A stretch of DNA of 64,000 bases from UBA11574 sp964591175 (lineage in GTDB: Bacteria; Desulfobacterota; Desulfobacteria; Desulfobacterales; UBA11574): contig CAZQAF010000008.1 in NCBI GenBank assembly GCA_964591175.1, positions 1-64,000 on the forward strand. The letters run 5' to 3'. Position numbers and translations under genes: made by a program. This document shows positions 23,870 through 32,490 of this stretch, one piece after another; position 1 is the stretch's first letter, and every line of letters starts with the position of its first letter. The notes under the pieces are model-generated. The model made no database searches. It was not told where the DNA came from and saw nothing but the letters and a program-made list of their open reading frames with translations.

Positions 23870-24731
23870 ACTCGCGCACATGGGTAAGGATCCGGAAGAA
23901 GCTTCAGGGAATCCTTACAGTGATCTTTACATTTACTATCTAAAAGGGCGGATCAAGCCCATAACCCCGACTTTCGGTAGCGGTTTTATCGGCAACTGGC
24001 AGGAAAATGAATATTCTTTTCTCTTTTTCTCAAAACCATCTTCGGTTGAAGTTGCCGGCATACTGAATTCAAACCCTGAATTGACCCTTTTCGAAGAATT
24101 TCATATGACCTATGATCAATGGCAGGGAAGTAAAACCGAGCCCTTTGACGTCGGCCGCTTTCATATTGTACCCCCCTGGCAAAGAAACAAGAAGAAAAAG
24201 ATCCGTGGCCATGAAGCGATCACTGTCCTGCTGGATCCCGGCGTTGTATTCGGAAACGGCTTGCATACCACTACCCGAGACTGTATTAAAGCACTTGAAA
24301 TAGTATTCTCGCGCGATCAAATCAAATCCGCCGTAGATTTTGGAACGGGAACGGGAATTCTTGCCCTGGCCGCTTCACTGCTCGGATGCGGCAGAATACT
24401 TGCAATTGACCTTAACTTTTTAGCCGTAAGCACGGCGCTGCGGAATATACGCCTAAACGGGCTGGGAAATAGAATCCTGGCTGCACAGGGACGAGCGGAA
24501 GATTTTATTGACGCCGCTTCTGATCTTGTGATAGCAAATATCCATTATGAGGTAATGAAAGATCTGATTGGTTCCCGGATTTTTTATAATAAAAAATGGT
24601 TCGTTCTGTCCGGTTTGTTGCGAAGCCAGGCACGGGCGGTAAAGACCGATTTAATCCGTAATGGGATCACCATCATTAACTCTTGGGAATGTGACGGTAT
24701 TTGGCATACCCTCTTAGGAAAGAAGGATTAA
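23862..24731 (+). CDS. PrmA-like (ribosomal protein L11 type) methyltransferase
   Basis: A 289-residue SAM methyltransferase. The PrmA pattern is present: ITVLLDPGVVFGNGLHTTTRDCIKAL (the D-P-G-x-x-F-G-x-G-x-H-x-T-T signature), SAVDFGTGTGILALAASLLG (motif I), ILAIDLNFLAVSTALRN (motif II) and DLVIANIHYEVM (motif IV; N-I-x-x-x-x-L in PrmA). The N-terminal third does not resemble the L11-binding ferredoxin-like domain, so the substrate may be another protein. The start overlaps the acuB-like gene and the stop is 2 nt before the next ATG, which implies a joint function. Confidence 0.82.
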   Translation: MNKLAHMGKDPEEASGNPYSDLYIYYLKGRIKPITPTFGSGFIGNWQENEYSFLFFSKPSSVEVAGILNSNPELTLFEEFHMTYDQWQGSKTEPFDVGRFHIVPPWQRNKKKKIRGHEAITVLLDPGVVFGNGLHTTTRDCIKALEIVFSRDQIKSAVDFGTGTGILALAASLLGCGRILAIDLNFLAVSTALRNIRLNGLGNRILAAQGRAEDFIDAASDLVIANIHYEVMKDLIGSRIFYNKKWFVLSGLLRSQARAVKTDLIRNGITIINSWECDGIWHTLLGKKD

Positions 24732-24733
24732 CG

Positions 24734-25573
24734 ATGATTATTAAATGCTGGGGTTCGCGAGGCTCCATCCCTGTTTCAGGGGTAGAATATATCAAATACG
24801 GCGGAGATACCACCTGTCTCGAGATCAGAACCAAAAGCGATGATATTATCATTGTGGATGCCGGAACCGGCATACGAAGGCTGGGCAATCGCTTGATGGA
24901 TGAAAATCGTTACAAATATAACCTCCTTTTTACGCATTCCCATTGGGACCATTTAATGGGATTCCCATTTTTCAAACCGTTGTATGAAGAAAAGGCCGAA
25001 TTCAGAATGTACAGATGTCCTTTTCACAGCAAATTCGTAGAAACCATTCTCTCCAGAATTATGACCCCTCCGAGTTTTCCGGTTAGATATTCTGAAATTA
25101 GTGCGAAAATGGAATATATAGCGGCATCCACCGGGGCCTTTGAGATCGGATCGGTAAGCATTACCCCCATTCCTATCAGCCATCCGGACAAAGGCAGCGG
25201 ATATAAATTTACCGAGGACGGAAAATCATTTGTCTTTTTAACAGACAACGAGCTCGGTTTTATACACCCCGGCGGCCTGCCGTCCAGGGATTATCTGGAA
25301 TTTTCAACGGGTGTTGATCTATTGATCCATGACGCCGAATATACCCCTGAAGAATACCCTTTAAAGATCGAATGGGGACACTCGGTCTTCACGGAAACCC
25401 TGGACTTAGCGATCGAGGCCGGCGTCAAACAGTTCGGGTTGTTTCATCTAAACCAGGAAAGAACCGATCAGCAAGTTGAGCAAATGGTCGATATTTGCAA
25501 GGGGATCATCGCCGACAGGAATCATCCCCTTGACTGCTTTGCCGTAGGCAGTGATATGACATTCACGATATAA
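24734..25573 (+). CDS. metallo-beta-lactamase-fold hydrolase
   Basis: A 279-residue MBL-fold protein with GSRGSIPVSG at the N-terminus, as in the PhnP/RNase Z-like group, and the metal motif THSHWDH (His68, His70, Asp72, His73). Further metal ligands probably lie in PIPISHPDKGSGY, FLTDNELG and LFHLNQE. The start is ATG 24734 with AAGGA upstream, 2 nt after the previous stop. The reaction is unknown; relatives act as phosphodiesterases or nucleases. It belongs to the acuB-like/PrmA-like operon. Confidence 0.85.
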   Translation: MIIKCWGSRGSIPVSGVEYIKYGGDTTCLEIRTKSDDIIIVDAGTGIRRLGNRLMDENRYKYNLLFTHSHWDHLMGFPFFKPLYEEKAEFRMYRCPFHSKFVETILSRIMTPPSFPVRYSEISAKMEYIAASTGAFEIGSVSITPIPISHPDKGSGYKFTEDGKSFVFLTDNELGFIHPGGLPSRDYLEFSTGVDLLIHDAEYTPEEYPLKIEWGHSVFTETLDLAIEAGVKQFGLFHLNQERTDQQVEQMVDICKGIIADRNHPLDCFAVGSDMTFTI

Positions 25574-25596
25574 TTGGGCTGAATGAAGAGGTTCCG

Positions 25597-26217
25597 ATGC
25601 TTCGGGCGGATCTTTATGAAAAAAAAATAGAAATAGAATCGTATATCTCTTCCAACGACTGCCGGGCCTGCGGGTTTTTCAGCAGAAAAGAGTTTTTGGA
25701 AAAGCTCCGTTCCGGCCGGCTCAAACCCTCACATTGCAAAATGGCAAAGATGCGTTTTTTATCTCTGCTCTGGGCGGTCAAACCCAATGAGATTTTGCCC
25801 GAAGTTGAGGTATTGCAGCTTCCGACTCCCGGACCCACAGGTCTTTTTCCCATAAATCATCCGGGAAAGAATTCACCGGTTTTGGTGTCCGGCAACTCGA
25901 CAATCACCGGTGAAGTTCTCACTGCAGTGCTCTCCACCACATTGAGCCCGTTCTGGTATTTGGTAGTGGACACGGACGGACATACCGTAGACATGGCGAT
26001 CGTCTATAAGGTTCTGACCGCCGATCGGGTAATGAAGGGAATCCGCGACGAAAATCTCGATCGCATCGCACCGGAGTCCACCCTCTTTTTACCGGGATTT
26101 GCTGCGGCCATTCAAGACGATCTGGCAGAGCTAAGCAGCCGATCCGTTAACGTCGGACCGGTTTGTGCCGCTGAACTTCCGCTGTTTTTCGGTGAAGAGT
26201 ACTGGAAGTTGGCCTGA
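25597..26217 (+). CDS. Fe-S/corrinoid-protein-like protein (CdhE/AcsC-related C-terminal domain)
   Basis: A 206-residue protein. The N-terminus has C22-x-x-C25 (DCRACGFFSR) and C47 (SHCKM), suggestive of the 4Fe-4S module of the corrinoid Fe-S protein gamma subunit, though only three Cys are in place. The body reads LPTPGPTGLFPINHPG, PVLVSGNSTITGEVLTAVL, close to the C-terminal region of the CdhE/AcsC gamma subunit (G-P-T-G-L-F-P-x-N-x-P-G). No methyltransferase barrel is present. It is last in the operon, 23 nt after the MBL gene, and likely interacts with one-carbon or acetyl-CoA enzymes matured by CooC. Not a complete corrinoid protein. Confidence 0.7.
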   Translation: MLRADLYEKKIEIESYISSNDCRACGFFSRKEFLEKLRSGRLKPSHCKMAKMRFLSLLWAVKPNEILPEVEVLQLPTPGPTGLFPINHPGKNSPVLVSGNSTITGEVLTAVLSTTLSPFWYLVVDTDGHTVDMAIVYKVLTADRVMKGIRDENLDRIAPESTLFLPGFAAAIQDDLAELSSRSVNVGPVCAAELPLFFGEEYWKLA

Positions 26218-26223
26218 CGGACA

Positions 26224-27099
26224 TTATCTGATTTCAAGACAATATATATTCCTTTTCTCATAGTAAATTTGATTGATATGGTAATTCTTTGAGGGATTGA
26301 GATCCAGAACAATCCTCAAGGTATCGGAGCCAGGGTGCAAAAATGTTCTAATTTGCCGGATCAGCTTGCCGTTTGTCAGGGTTCTATAAGGTCCGTTCCA
26401 GGAAAAAACGGGCTTAATATCAATGACGACCTTCGGATGGTCTCCTTCCTCAGTCGATATCTTGGGTACAAAATATTTGTTTAAAACAATAAAGAGCTTC
26501 TCCAGTTTTTTTTGAGGTTCGAACTTAATACTCTTAACCAGGATAGTGCGTTGCGATAAGGTGTTTCCGGTTCGATTTTGCTTTGCGGGGCCAACCGGGG
26601 AAGGCCGCGGCTTTGTTTCCTTCGGCACGGGCGGGGGGGATGGTTCCCAGCTCATCCGGGTGGACACTTTTAAAGGTTTCCACACTTCCGACACAATTTC
26701 CCATTTGCCGTCCGTATGGATCATGGTCAGCGTTTTTTCGCCGACATCTGAAACCTTCGGATCATGATACCGCTGAATGAATCTAGCAATGGCAGACTCC
26801 CCTTCGATAAAAACCCCCAAGTCAAGGATGCCCACCCGCAACTCGCCGATCATGCTAAACCGCCTTTTTTTCTTCTGCATCCAACCCCGGTAATCAAGCC
26901 CTTGGGATCGAAAATTTCGACTGTAAAAAGATTTGTAGGCGTCTATGTCACGATCTTGCCATGCCTTGCACCATGCATATACGTTTGCCCGAACATCATC
27001 GATTTGGCCGGCCCATGCCGCTCCCGCCAGGCCGAGCAATAGCAGGCAGACAATGAGCACCCCCAAGGACCGAAAATATGTGGTTTTGACAAATTCCAT
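26224..27099 (-). CDS. exported NTF2-like and AMIN domain protein
   Basis: A 291-residue secreted or envelope protein. Signal peptide (FRSLGVLIVCLLLLGLAGAAWA). Residues about 32-140 form an NTF2-like/Cds6-type domain (VYAWCKAWQDRDIDAYKSFY, FIQRYHD, WEIVSEVWKPL). A proline-rich linker (EPSPPPVPKETKPRPSPVGP) leads to a C-terminal AMIN domain (QIRTFLHPGSDTLRIVLDLN), which binds peptidoglycan or polysaccharide. No catalytic domain follows. Start ATG 27099; a longer TTG start is possible. It converges with the corrinoid-like gene with only 6 nt between the stops. Confidence 0.8.
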   Translation of the reverse strand: MEFVKTTYFRSLGVLIVCLLLLGLAGAAWAGQIDDVRANVYAWCKAWQDRDIDAYKSFYSRNFRSQGLDYRGWMQKKKRRFSMIGELRVGILDLGVFIEGESAIARFIQRYHDPKVSDVGEKTLTMIHTDGKWEIVSEVWKPLKVSTRMSWEPSPPPVPKETKPRPSPVGPAKQNRTGNTLSQRTILVKSIKFEPQKKLEKLFIVLNKYFVPKISTEEGDHPKVVIDIKPVFSWNGPYRTLTNGKLIRQIRTFLHPGSDTLRIVLDLNPSKNYHINQIYYEKRNIYCLEIR

Positions 27100-27254
27100 A
27101 AATTTCAAATCAGATGAATTCGTAAATTTTTGAATTCATCAAACATAGAGAACTAAAATGATGGAATCAAAAATCATGCTATGACTATCAAAGGTATGCG
27201 GCTTGAGTCAAACGATAAATATATCGCCCGAATTCCGGTAAAAGACTTGGGACA

Positions 27255-27503
27255 TCACAACGCATTTTCGGCAAATATCTTTTTCTTATCCGTTATCTTC
27301 AGCCCTAAAGCCAAAACAATCTTCCGCTTTGTTTCCGGTCTGCATGTCATCCCGCTTTCTATTCGTGTAATGGTAAGGGGTGAAATATTGGCACTTCTGG
27401 AGAGTTCGGCTTTGCTTATCATCAAGGATTCTCTGATTTTTTTGAGGTTGTTTTTGCTCATTTGTTCCGATTCCGCTTCACAAGAGGTTATGATTTCATA
27501 CAC
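27255..27503 (-). CDS. small XRE-type helix-turn-helix regulator
   Basis: An 82-residue protein (or 68 if started at ATG 27461, which has GGAA upstream). The HTH reads LKKIRESLMISKAELSRSAN, ISPLTITRIESGM, the Xre/Cro pattern K-x-E-L-A-x-x-x-x-I-S-x-x-T-I-x-R-I-E-x-G. The C-terminal LGLKITDKKKIF resembles small regulators common in deltaproteobacteria. Both candidate starts have an acceptable ribosome site. Targets are unknown, and it stands apart from neighbours. Confidence 0.75.
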   Translation of the reverse strand: MYEIITSCEAESEQMSKNNLKKIRESLMISKAELSRSANISPLTITRIESGMTCRPETKRKIVLALGLKITDKKKIFAENAL

Positions 27504-27526
27504 TTACCTTTTGCATTGCAGATCGC

Positions 27527-27646
27527 ATGCCAAAAAAACCGATCGATTGTAATATCATAAATATCAAATGGTTAAATAACTATGAAGGATTCTTTGACGA
27601 ATGGATTCCGGGAGAGAGATCGAAAATTAGGAAGCAAATATCTTAA
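27527..27646 (+). CDS. possible 39-residue small ORF
   Basis: A short frame starting MPKKPIDCNIINIKW, followed by a protein-like acidic/aromatic stretch and a basic end. It is divergent from the XRE gene with 23 nt between starts. It has no Shine-Dalgarno and was not recognised. It could be a chance frame or the relic of a gene lost in the adjacent assembly gap. Confidence 0.25.
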   Translation: MPKKPIDCNIINIKWLNNYEGFFDEWIPGERSKIRKQIS

Positions 27647-27716
27647 AATATATGTAATTTATTTCTCAATTTAAACATCGGAGGAAAACGCTCTCATATT
27701 AAGGGATTGCAAAAAT

Positions 27717-27816
27717 NNNNNNNNNNNNNNNNNNNNNNNNNNNNNNNNNNNNNNNNNNNNNNNNNNNNNNNNNNNNNNNNNNNNNNNNNNNNNNNNNNNN
27801 NNNNNNNNNNNNNNNN
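27717..27816. other. assembly gap (100 N)
   Basis: Exactly 100 N, the conventional size for an unknown gap. TGCAAAAAT occurs at both edges (27708-27716 and 27817-27825), hinting that the contigs may overlap or end in a repeat. The intergenic DNA on both sides (27647-27924) shows nothing else. Confidence 0.95.
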
Positions 27817-27924
27817 TGCAAAAATTTTTATAAAAAGACGTCGATTTAATGTTTTATCCGGCATTTATTATTCCAATTGGGACTGAACTTTAAGTTCTTT
27901 TTGCAGTCAAACAAGTATTTACTT

Positions 27925-28764
27925 CTATTGTTTGATCTTCTTTTCCCTGTATTGCAGATAAGAGTTTCGTATTGCCACGTAGGGATCAATGGACGCTTCT
28001 TTCAGCGCCTCATATTCGCCGATATGAAAAGAGGTTTGATTGACGAGGTCAACCCCTCTTATGCTCAGCTCCGCCGCCGCAGGTGTAACATAATTGACCG
28101 GGTATAGAAATGCGTCCCCGAACATACCAACGAAGTCCCGCAGCGTGGATGGTCCCAAAAGCGGCCACACGATGTAAAATCCATTGCCGATGCCGTATTT
28201 GGCAAATGTCTGTCCGAGATCCTCCTCATCAGGAACAGCAAGCTCAGGATATTGGCGGGCCGGATTTCCGAGCCCAAGAATTCCGATGGTGGTGTTGATA
28301 AAAAATTTGGTAAGTTCGGAAGCGGCTTCATTTCCTTTTCCTTGTAGGAGGCAGTTGACGAATCGAATCGGCGTCGTCAGATTATGAAAAAAATTTCTCA
28401 CGCCGTTTCTGAAAATAACCGGTGCAATCGCTCGATACCCTTTGGACAGAGGTTCGAGCAACCAGAGATAAAGCTTGTCATTGATATGGTACACCCCCTT
28501 GTTCCAGATATATAAGGGATCCGCCACCTGTACACGCTGCGTCTCAAACTCTTCTTCAAAAAATTCATCTTGTTTGTTATCTGCCTCACCCGGTGGTGAA
28601 ACGAGGCTATCTTTTTTTTCCGGCGCTGTCTTTGCCGCTTGGTCCATTGTAACATCATTAGATGTCTCATTTAAAGGACGCATTGGCTTGTGCGCACATC
28701 CGGCGAACAACAGCATTAAAAGAAAAAGAATCGGCAGCAGATAAAGAAACTGTTTTTTCATCAT
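27925..28764 (-). CDS. mlaA: MlaA/VacJ-family outer-membrane lipoprotein
   Basis: A 279-residue phospholipid-transport lipoprotein. Signal peptide with lipobox LLFAGC. A charged spacer is followed by the VacJ domain: ADPLYIWNKGVYHINDKLYL, GVRNFFHNLTTPIRFVNCLLQG, INTTIGILGLGNPA, EEDLGQTFAKYGIGNGFYIVWPLLGPSTLRD, and NYVTPAAAELSIRGVDLVN. It removes mislocalised phospholipids from the outer leaflet and hands them to MlaC. ATG 28764 sits in TGATGATG, overlapping the stop of the RND gene, so the two are translationally coupled. Confidence 0.94.
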   Translation of the reverse strand: MMKKQFLYLLPILFLLMLLFAGCAHKPMRPLNETSNDVTMDQAAKTAPEKKDSLVSPPGEADNKQDEFFEEEFETQRVQVADPLYIWNKGVYHINDKLYLWLLEPLSKGYRAIAPVIFRNGVRNFFHNLTTPIRFVNCLLQGKGNEAASELTKFFINTTIGILGLGNPARQYPELAVPDEEDLGQTFAKYGIGNGFYIVWPLLGPSTLRDFVGMFGDAFLYPVNYVTPAAAELSIRGVDLVNQTSFHIGEYEALKEASIDPYVAIRNSYLQYREKKIKQ

Positions 28765-28765
28765 G

Positions 28766-31300
28766 TCACTGAGCATCCATTGGATCTACTTTCACTTCGG
28801 GACCAAACGGTTTGAATACGACCAACAGTTCGGGCAACAGCGTCAGCGCTGCGATCAAGGCAATCAGCATTGCCAATCCCGTCAACAACCCGAAATAGAT
28901 GCTGGGTATGAAATTGGACAACACCAGGATTGAAAAACCGATGATAATGGTTACCGACGTATAAAACATGGCATGGCCGATGCTTCCATGGCACCGGTGC
29001 AATGTTTTGATATAATCCCGATCCAAACGAAACTCATTGCCGAACCGGTGTATGTAGTGAATGGTATCATCCACGGCAATACCGACACTGATGGACGCAA
29101 TGGTAATGGTCATCATATCAAGGGGAATATCCAGCCAGCCCATGACGCCAAGAACCACGCCGATGGATAGCAGATTGGGGAAAATGGCGATGAGAGCGAT
29201 TTTCAACGATCTGAACAAAATCGTAAACATGACCATGAGGGCCAGAATCACAACGCCCAGGGTTTGAATCTGTGACCTGAAAAGGCTTTGCAGCATGTTG
29301 TTGTATAATACCATCATTCCGGCTAAATGAACCTGGTTTTTACTCAACCCGAATTTACTTACCAGATCTTTGCGGATCTTTTCCAGCAGTTGATTCCTTT
29401 TCAATGTCTTTTCTGAATCCTTGATCCGGATCGAAAAACGGACCTCATTGTGATCGAGGGACACGTACGGCGATAAAACCATGCGTTTAAACCGCTCGGG
29501 GAGTTCTCTGTAAAGCAATGCCAGCTCGAAATTGTCAAGGGGTTTATTGTGATTGAGTTGTTCTGTAATTTTCAAAAGCGTCCCCAGTGAAAGTACTTTA
29601 CCGGTTTGTGGCAACTGGCTAAGATAATTATGAATTTTCATTACAAGATCCATTTTTTCCGACGTAAACCAGTACTTTTTTTCTGTCGACGCTTTATCGA
29701 ATTCGCTAAACATATCGAATTCATTGCCCTTGTTTTTAGCAGGTGCCGGAGCAGGGAGTGGTTTTGTTGCCCCGGGTGTTTTAAAATCGACAATTACGTC
29801 CAAAGGAGTGGTACCGCCCAGGTTTTGATCAATGGTTTTCATGCCCTGATAAATCTCGGTGGTATGTTTAAAGTAATCGATAAAACTGTTTTCAACCGTT
29901 AGTCTCGATATACCGACGGCGCTCAGAACAAGAGCGGCACCGCTGATTACCAATATGAGTACACCGTGGGCTTCGGTAAACCTACCCAAAAAAGGCGTCA
30001 ATGAAAAGTGCGATGTTCTTCCGGTGGGCGGCGTTTCTTTACGCATCAGGACCAATATGCAAGGAAAAAGGAGAAATGTCATGACCAGGGATACCACAAT
30101 GCCGGCGCTCATCATCCATCCGAAAGTAATCACCGGAAGAATATTGCAAAGCAGCAGCGAACCAAACCCGGCAATTGTGGTCAAACTGGCATACAAGCAG
30201 GGTTTGCCCATCAAACTGACCGTGTCGAGGACCAGGTCCCGCTGTGACGCCTCGGGATTTTTAATACATAGTTCACGATAACGCACAATCAGATGAAGGG
30301 TAATCGCCAAGGTAATGATAAGCTGCAATGAAATAAAATTAGACGATATAACCGTAACTTCCCAGTCGAACATCCCCAGCAACCCTATCATGGAGACCAC
30401 TGAAAAGGCGCAGCAAATTATCGGCAATACGATCCATCGAATTTTTCTGAAGATGATGCCCAAGGTAAGGATCATAAAAAACAACACGCCGAAGCCGAAT
30501 ACTTTGAGATCATTTCTGATAAATCCGATCAAATCGTCCGCAATCATACTGACGCCTCCGAGAAAGAGCCTGGCGTCACCACGATAGTGATCCATAATCC
30601 GGTGTATTGAAGCGATGTCTTGATGCCGGATCTTTTTCATCAGGTCCCGATGATTTTTAAATTCCTCAACAACTTTTTTGAATTCAAGCGTTTCCTTTGG
30701 CGTGAGAGTTCCTGCAGCTTTCTTCTGCCTGAGAGTGTCGCGGGTATCCAGAAGATCCTGGTAAACTTTATCAATGGGGAAGTAGATGAGCAGTGCGGTG
30801 GTCTTGAGATCCGGGCTTACCAGAAGATTTCGATACAGCGGACTTTTCTTAAGTTCGATCTTCGCCAGCTTTTTGTCAACCTTTGGGGATTCCAGCGTGG
30901 GAAGATCGCCGGTCAATTCTTTGATCGGAATCGGCGGGCTTTCCAAAAGCGGGGCATCCAGTATCGAAAACACCTTCGAAACATGTTTCAGTTTCTTTAG
31001 GTCATCGTTCAGACGAGAAAAGTTTCTAAGGGTGGCATCGTCTAAGAGATCCCCTTCCTTCGGGGCATAGGTGATCACCAAATAATCCTGAAGTCCGTAC
31101 CGGGAATCAATGAGTCGTGAATACTGAAGGGCCTTGTCATTCTCGAGCAGCAGGGTTTCCGCCGATGCATCGAGTCTAAAGTTTTTTGCTTCGTATCCTA
31201 AAAAGGAAACCAGCACGACAAGGCAGACAATCACAGTTTTGGGCCGCGTCAAGATAAACTTATCAAAAAACTGTTTGAACGACGAAGACGATGTATTCAT
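28766..31300 (-). CDS. RND/MMPL-family lipid exporter (HpnN-like)
   Basis: An 844-residue inner-membrane transporter with 12 predicted helices in two halves. Each half has one N-terminal helix, a periplasmic domain of about 200 residues and a five-helix bundle (FFMILTLGIIFRKIRWIVLP in half one; ISVGIAVDDTIHYIHRF in half two, with the Asp pair of the proton relay). Size and single-chain layout match the hydrophobe exporter-3 group, including the hopanoid transporter HpnN. It lies between mlaC and mlaA genes, replacing the usual MlaFEDB ABC components in this operon, so a lipid or sterol-like substrate is likely. Confidence 0.88.
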   Translation of the reverse strand: MNTSSSSFKQFFDKFILTRPKTVIVCLVVLVSFLGYEAKNFRLDASAETLLLENDKALQYSRLIDSRYGLQDYLVITYAPKEGDLLDDATLRNFSRLNDDLKKLKHVSKVFSILDAPLLESPPIPIKELTGDLPTLESPKVDKKLAKIELKKSPLYRNLLVSPDLKTTALLIYFPIDKVYQDLLDTRDTLRQKKAAGTLTPKETLEFKKVVEEFKNHRDLMKKIRHQDIASIHRIMDHYRGDARLFLGGVSMIADDLIGFIRNDLKVFGFGVLFFMILTLGIIFRKIRWIVLPIICCAFSVVSMIGLLGMFDWEVTVISSNFISLQLIITLAITLHLIVRYRELCIKNPEASQRDLVLDTVSLMGKPCLYASLTTIAGFGSLLLCNILPVITFGWMMSAGIVVSLVMTFLLFPCILVLMRKETPPTGRTSHFSLTPFLGRFTEAHGVLILVISGAALVLSAVGISRLTVENSFIDYFKHTTEIYQGMKTIDQNLGGTTPLDVIVDFKTPGATKPLPAPAPAKNKGNEFDMFSEFDKASTEKKYWFTSEKMDLVMKIHNYLSQLPQTGKVLSLGTLLKITEQLNHNKPLDNFELALLYRELPERFKRMVLSPYVSLDHNEVRFSIRIKDSEKTLKRNQLLEKIRKDLVSKFGLSKNQVHLAGMMVLYNNMLQSLFRSQIQTLGVVILALMVMFTILFRSLKIALIAIFPNLLSIGVVLGVMGWLDIPLDMMTITIASISVGIAVDDTIHYIHRFGNEFRLDRDYIKTLHRCHGSIGHAMFYTSVTIIIGFSILVLSNFIPSIYFGLLTGLAMLIALIAALTLLPELLVVFKPFGPEVKVDPMDAQ

Positions 31301-31349
31301 ATAAAATGTTGAAACAGACGCGTTCGTTTAACGCCAGTTTAAAGCCTGA

Positions 31350-31952
31350 TTATTTATTTTCCGGTTTTTCAAGTTTCAAAAGAAGGTCGTCAATGGTGCC
31401 TTTGCTGAGTATGTCGTAGAACTGAGACCGGTATGTTGAAATAAGGCTGACGCCTTCGATCTCGATATCGTAAATTTTATACCCTTTCGGCGACTTGTAA
31501 AGCTTATACAACATGCTGTAATTTTTGCTTTTAGATATTACTTTGGTTGGTATCTGTATTTTTCTTCCATTTTGGACGGGTGATCCATAGATTACCCGCT
31601 CATTGGTATAAAGGGATAATTTGTCAACGTACGTCGCCTTTAACCGCGCGACAAAAAGATCAACAAATTTTTCCCTGTTTTTTTCCGAAAGTTCCGGCCA
31701 GTACTTTCTTCCCAACGCGAGTTTTGCCATGAGATTGAAGTCGAACAGCGGCTCTACGATGGCGGTAACCTGCTTATTTTTCTCCTGTTGAACGAGATCT
31801 TTTCTCTGCAATGTGGAAAGTGCGGATTCAATATTCGTTACCAGCAATTCTTTTGCCGCATTTCTGTCATCCGACCAGCCGACCTGGCTGATGAGCAACA
31901 TCACTACAGCGATACATAAAATTCTTCTCATCGTCATGCCTCTGGTTATCAT
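31350..31952 (-). CDS. mlaC: MlaC/Ttg2D-family periplasmic lipid-binding protein
   Basis: A 200-residue exported protein. Signal peptide (RRILCIAVVMLLISQVGWS) then the MlaC fold: VEPLFDFNLMAKLALGRKYW (the F-D-F-x-x-M-x-x-x-A-L-G-x-x-W signature), EKFVDLFVARLKATYVDKL, KGYKIYDIEIEGVSLISTYRSQF and a C-terminal helix. It shuttles phospholipid across the periplasm. I choose the ATG at 31952 with GGGGAGAATT upstream. It is first in the mlaC-RND-mlaA operon, 49 nt before the transporter. Confidence 0.92.
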   Translation of the reverse strand: MITRGMTMRRILCIAVVMLLISQVGWSDDRNAAKELLVTNIESALSTLQRKDLVQQEKNKQVTAIVEPLFDFNLMAKLALGRKYWPELSEKNREKFVDLFVARLKATYVDKLSLYTNERVIYGSPVQNGRKIQIPTKVISKSKNYSMLYKLYKSPKGYKIYDIEIEGVSLISTYRSQFYDILSKGTIDDLLLKLEKPENK

Positions 31953-32490
31953 AATTCTCCCCATTTTCAAACCGATGTTGCGAGATCGCGCAAACTGACT
32001 TCGGTGCGTGTGATTGCACTGACTGCACGAATCATGCCACGGATTTAGCTGAAACTCGCCTCAACAAAATATATTCTATGTTTTTAATTGGTTGACCCAA
32101 TTTTAGATACAACTGCGGTTTTACAATTGAAAGGAAAATCAACTTTTGTCAATATTTTGACAACTTATCAATTGAAAACCGGCTCCGGACATAATTTTCC
32201 GGAGTGACCCGATAATTAGGATTATTTCATAAATTCCATATAATCCTGAAAATTTCAAGATTTCTATAATATTCTGTTATGCAGCGATGTCAAGCCTCTC
32301 GTAAAAAAGGCCGCTGTTTTGACTCCTTACGAGATCATCAGGTTTTATGCTGCCATTTTTAAAAAGATTTGGCGATGGGGGTGTCTTCATCAAACTTCTC
32401 CGGAACAAGGCGGGAGTGTCCGGCGGCACCGATCCTGCTAATCGGGCATTTCGACAAGCTGCAGGATATGCGTTCGCTGTATGGGCTCAA
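31953..32490. other. intergenic region with possible coding relic
   Basis: About 540 bp. The left half is AT-rich leader DNA for mlaC. Between about 32348 and 32513 two overlapping plus-strand frames are open: one starts MLPFLKRFGDGGVFIKLLRN, the other contains LLIGHFDKLQDMRSLYGLNY. One is probably the relic of a gene, but no family was recognised and no ribosome site is present. Confidence 0.35.
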
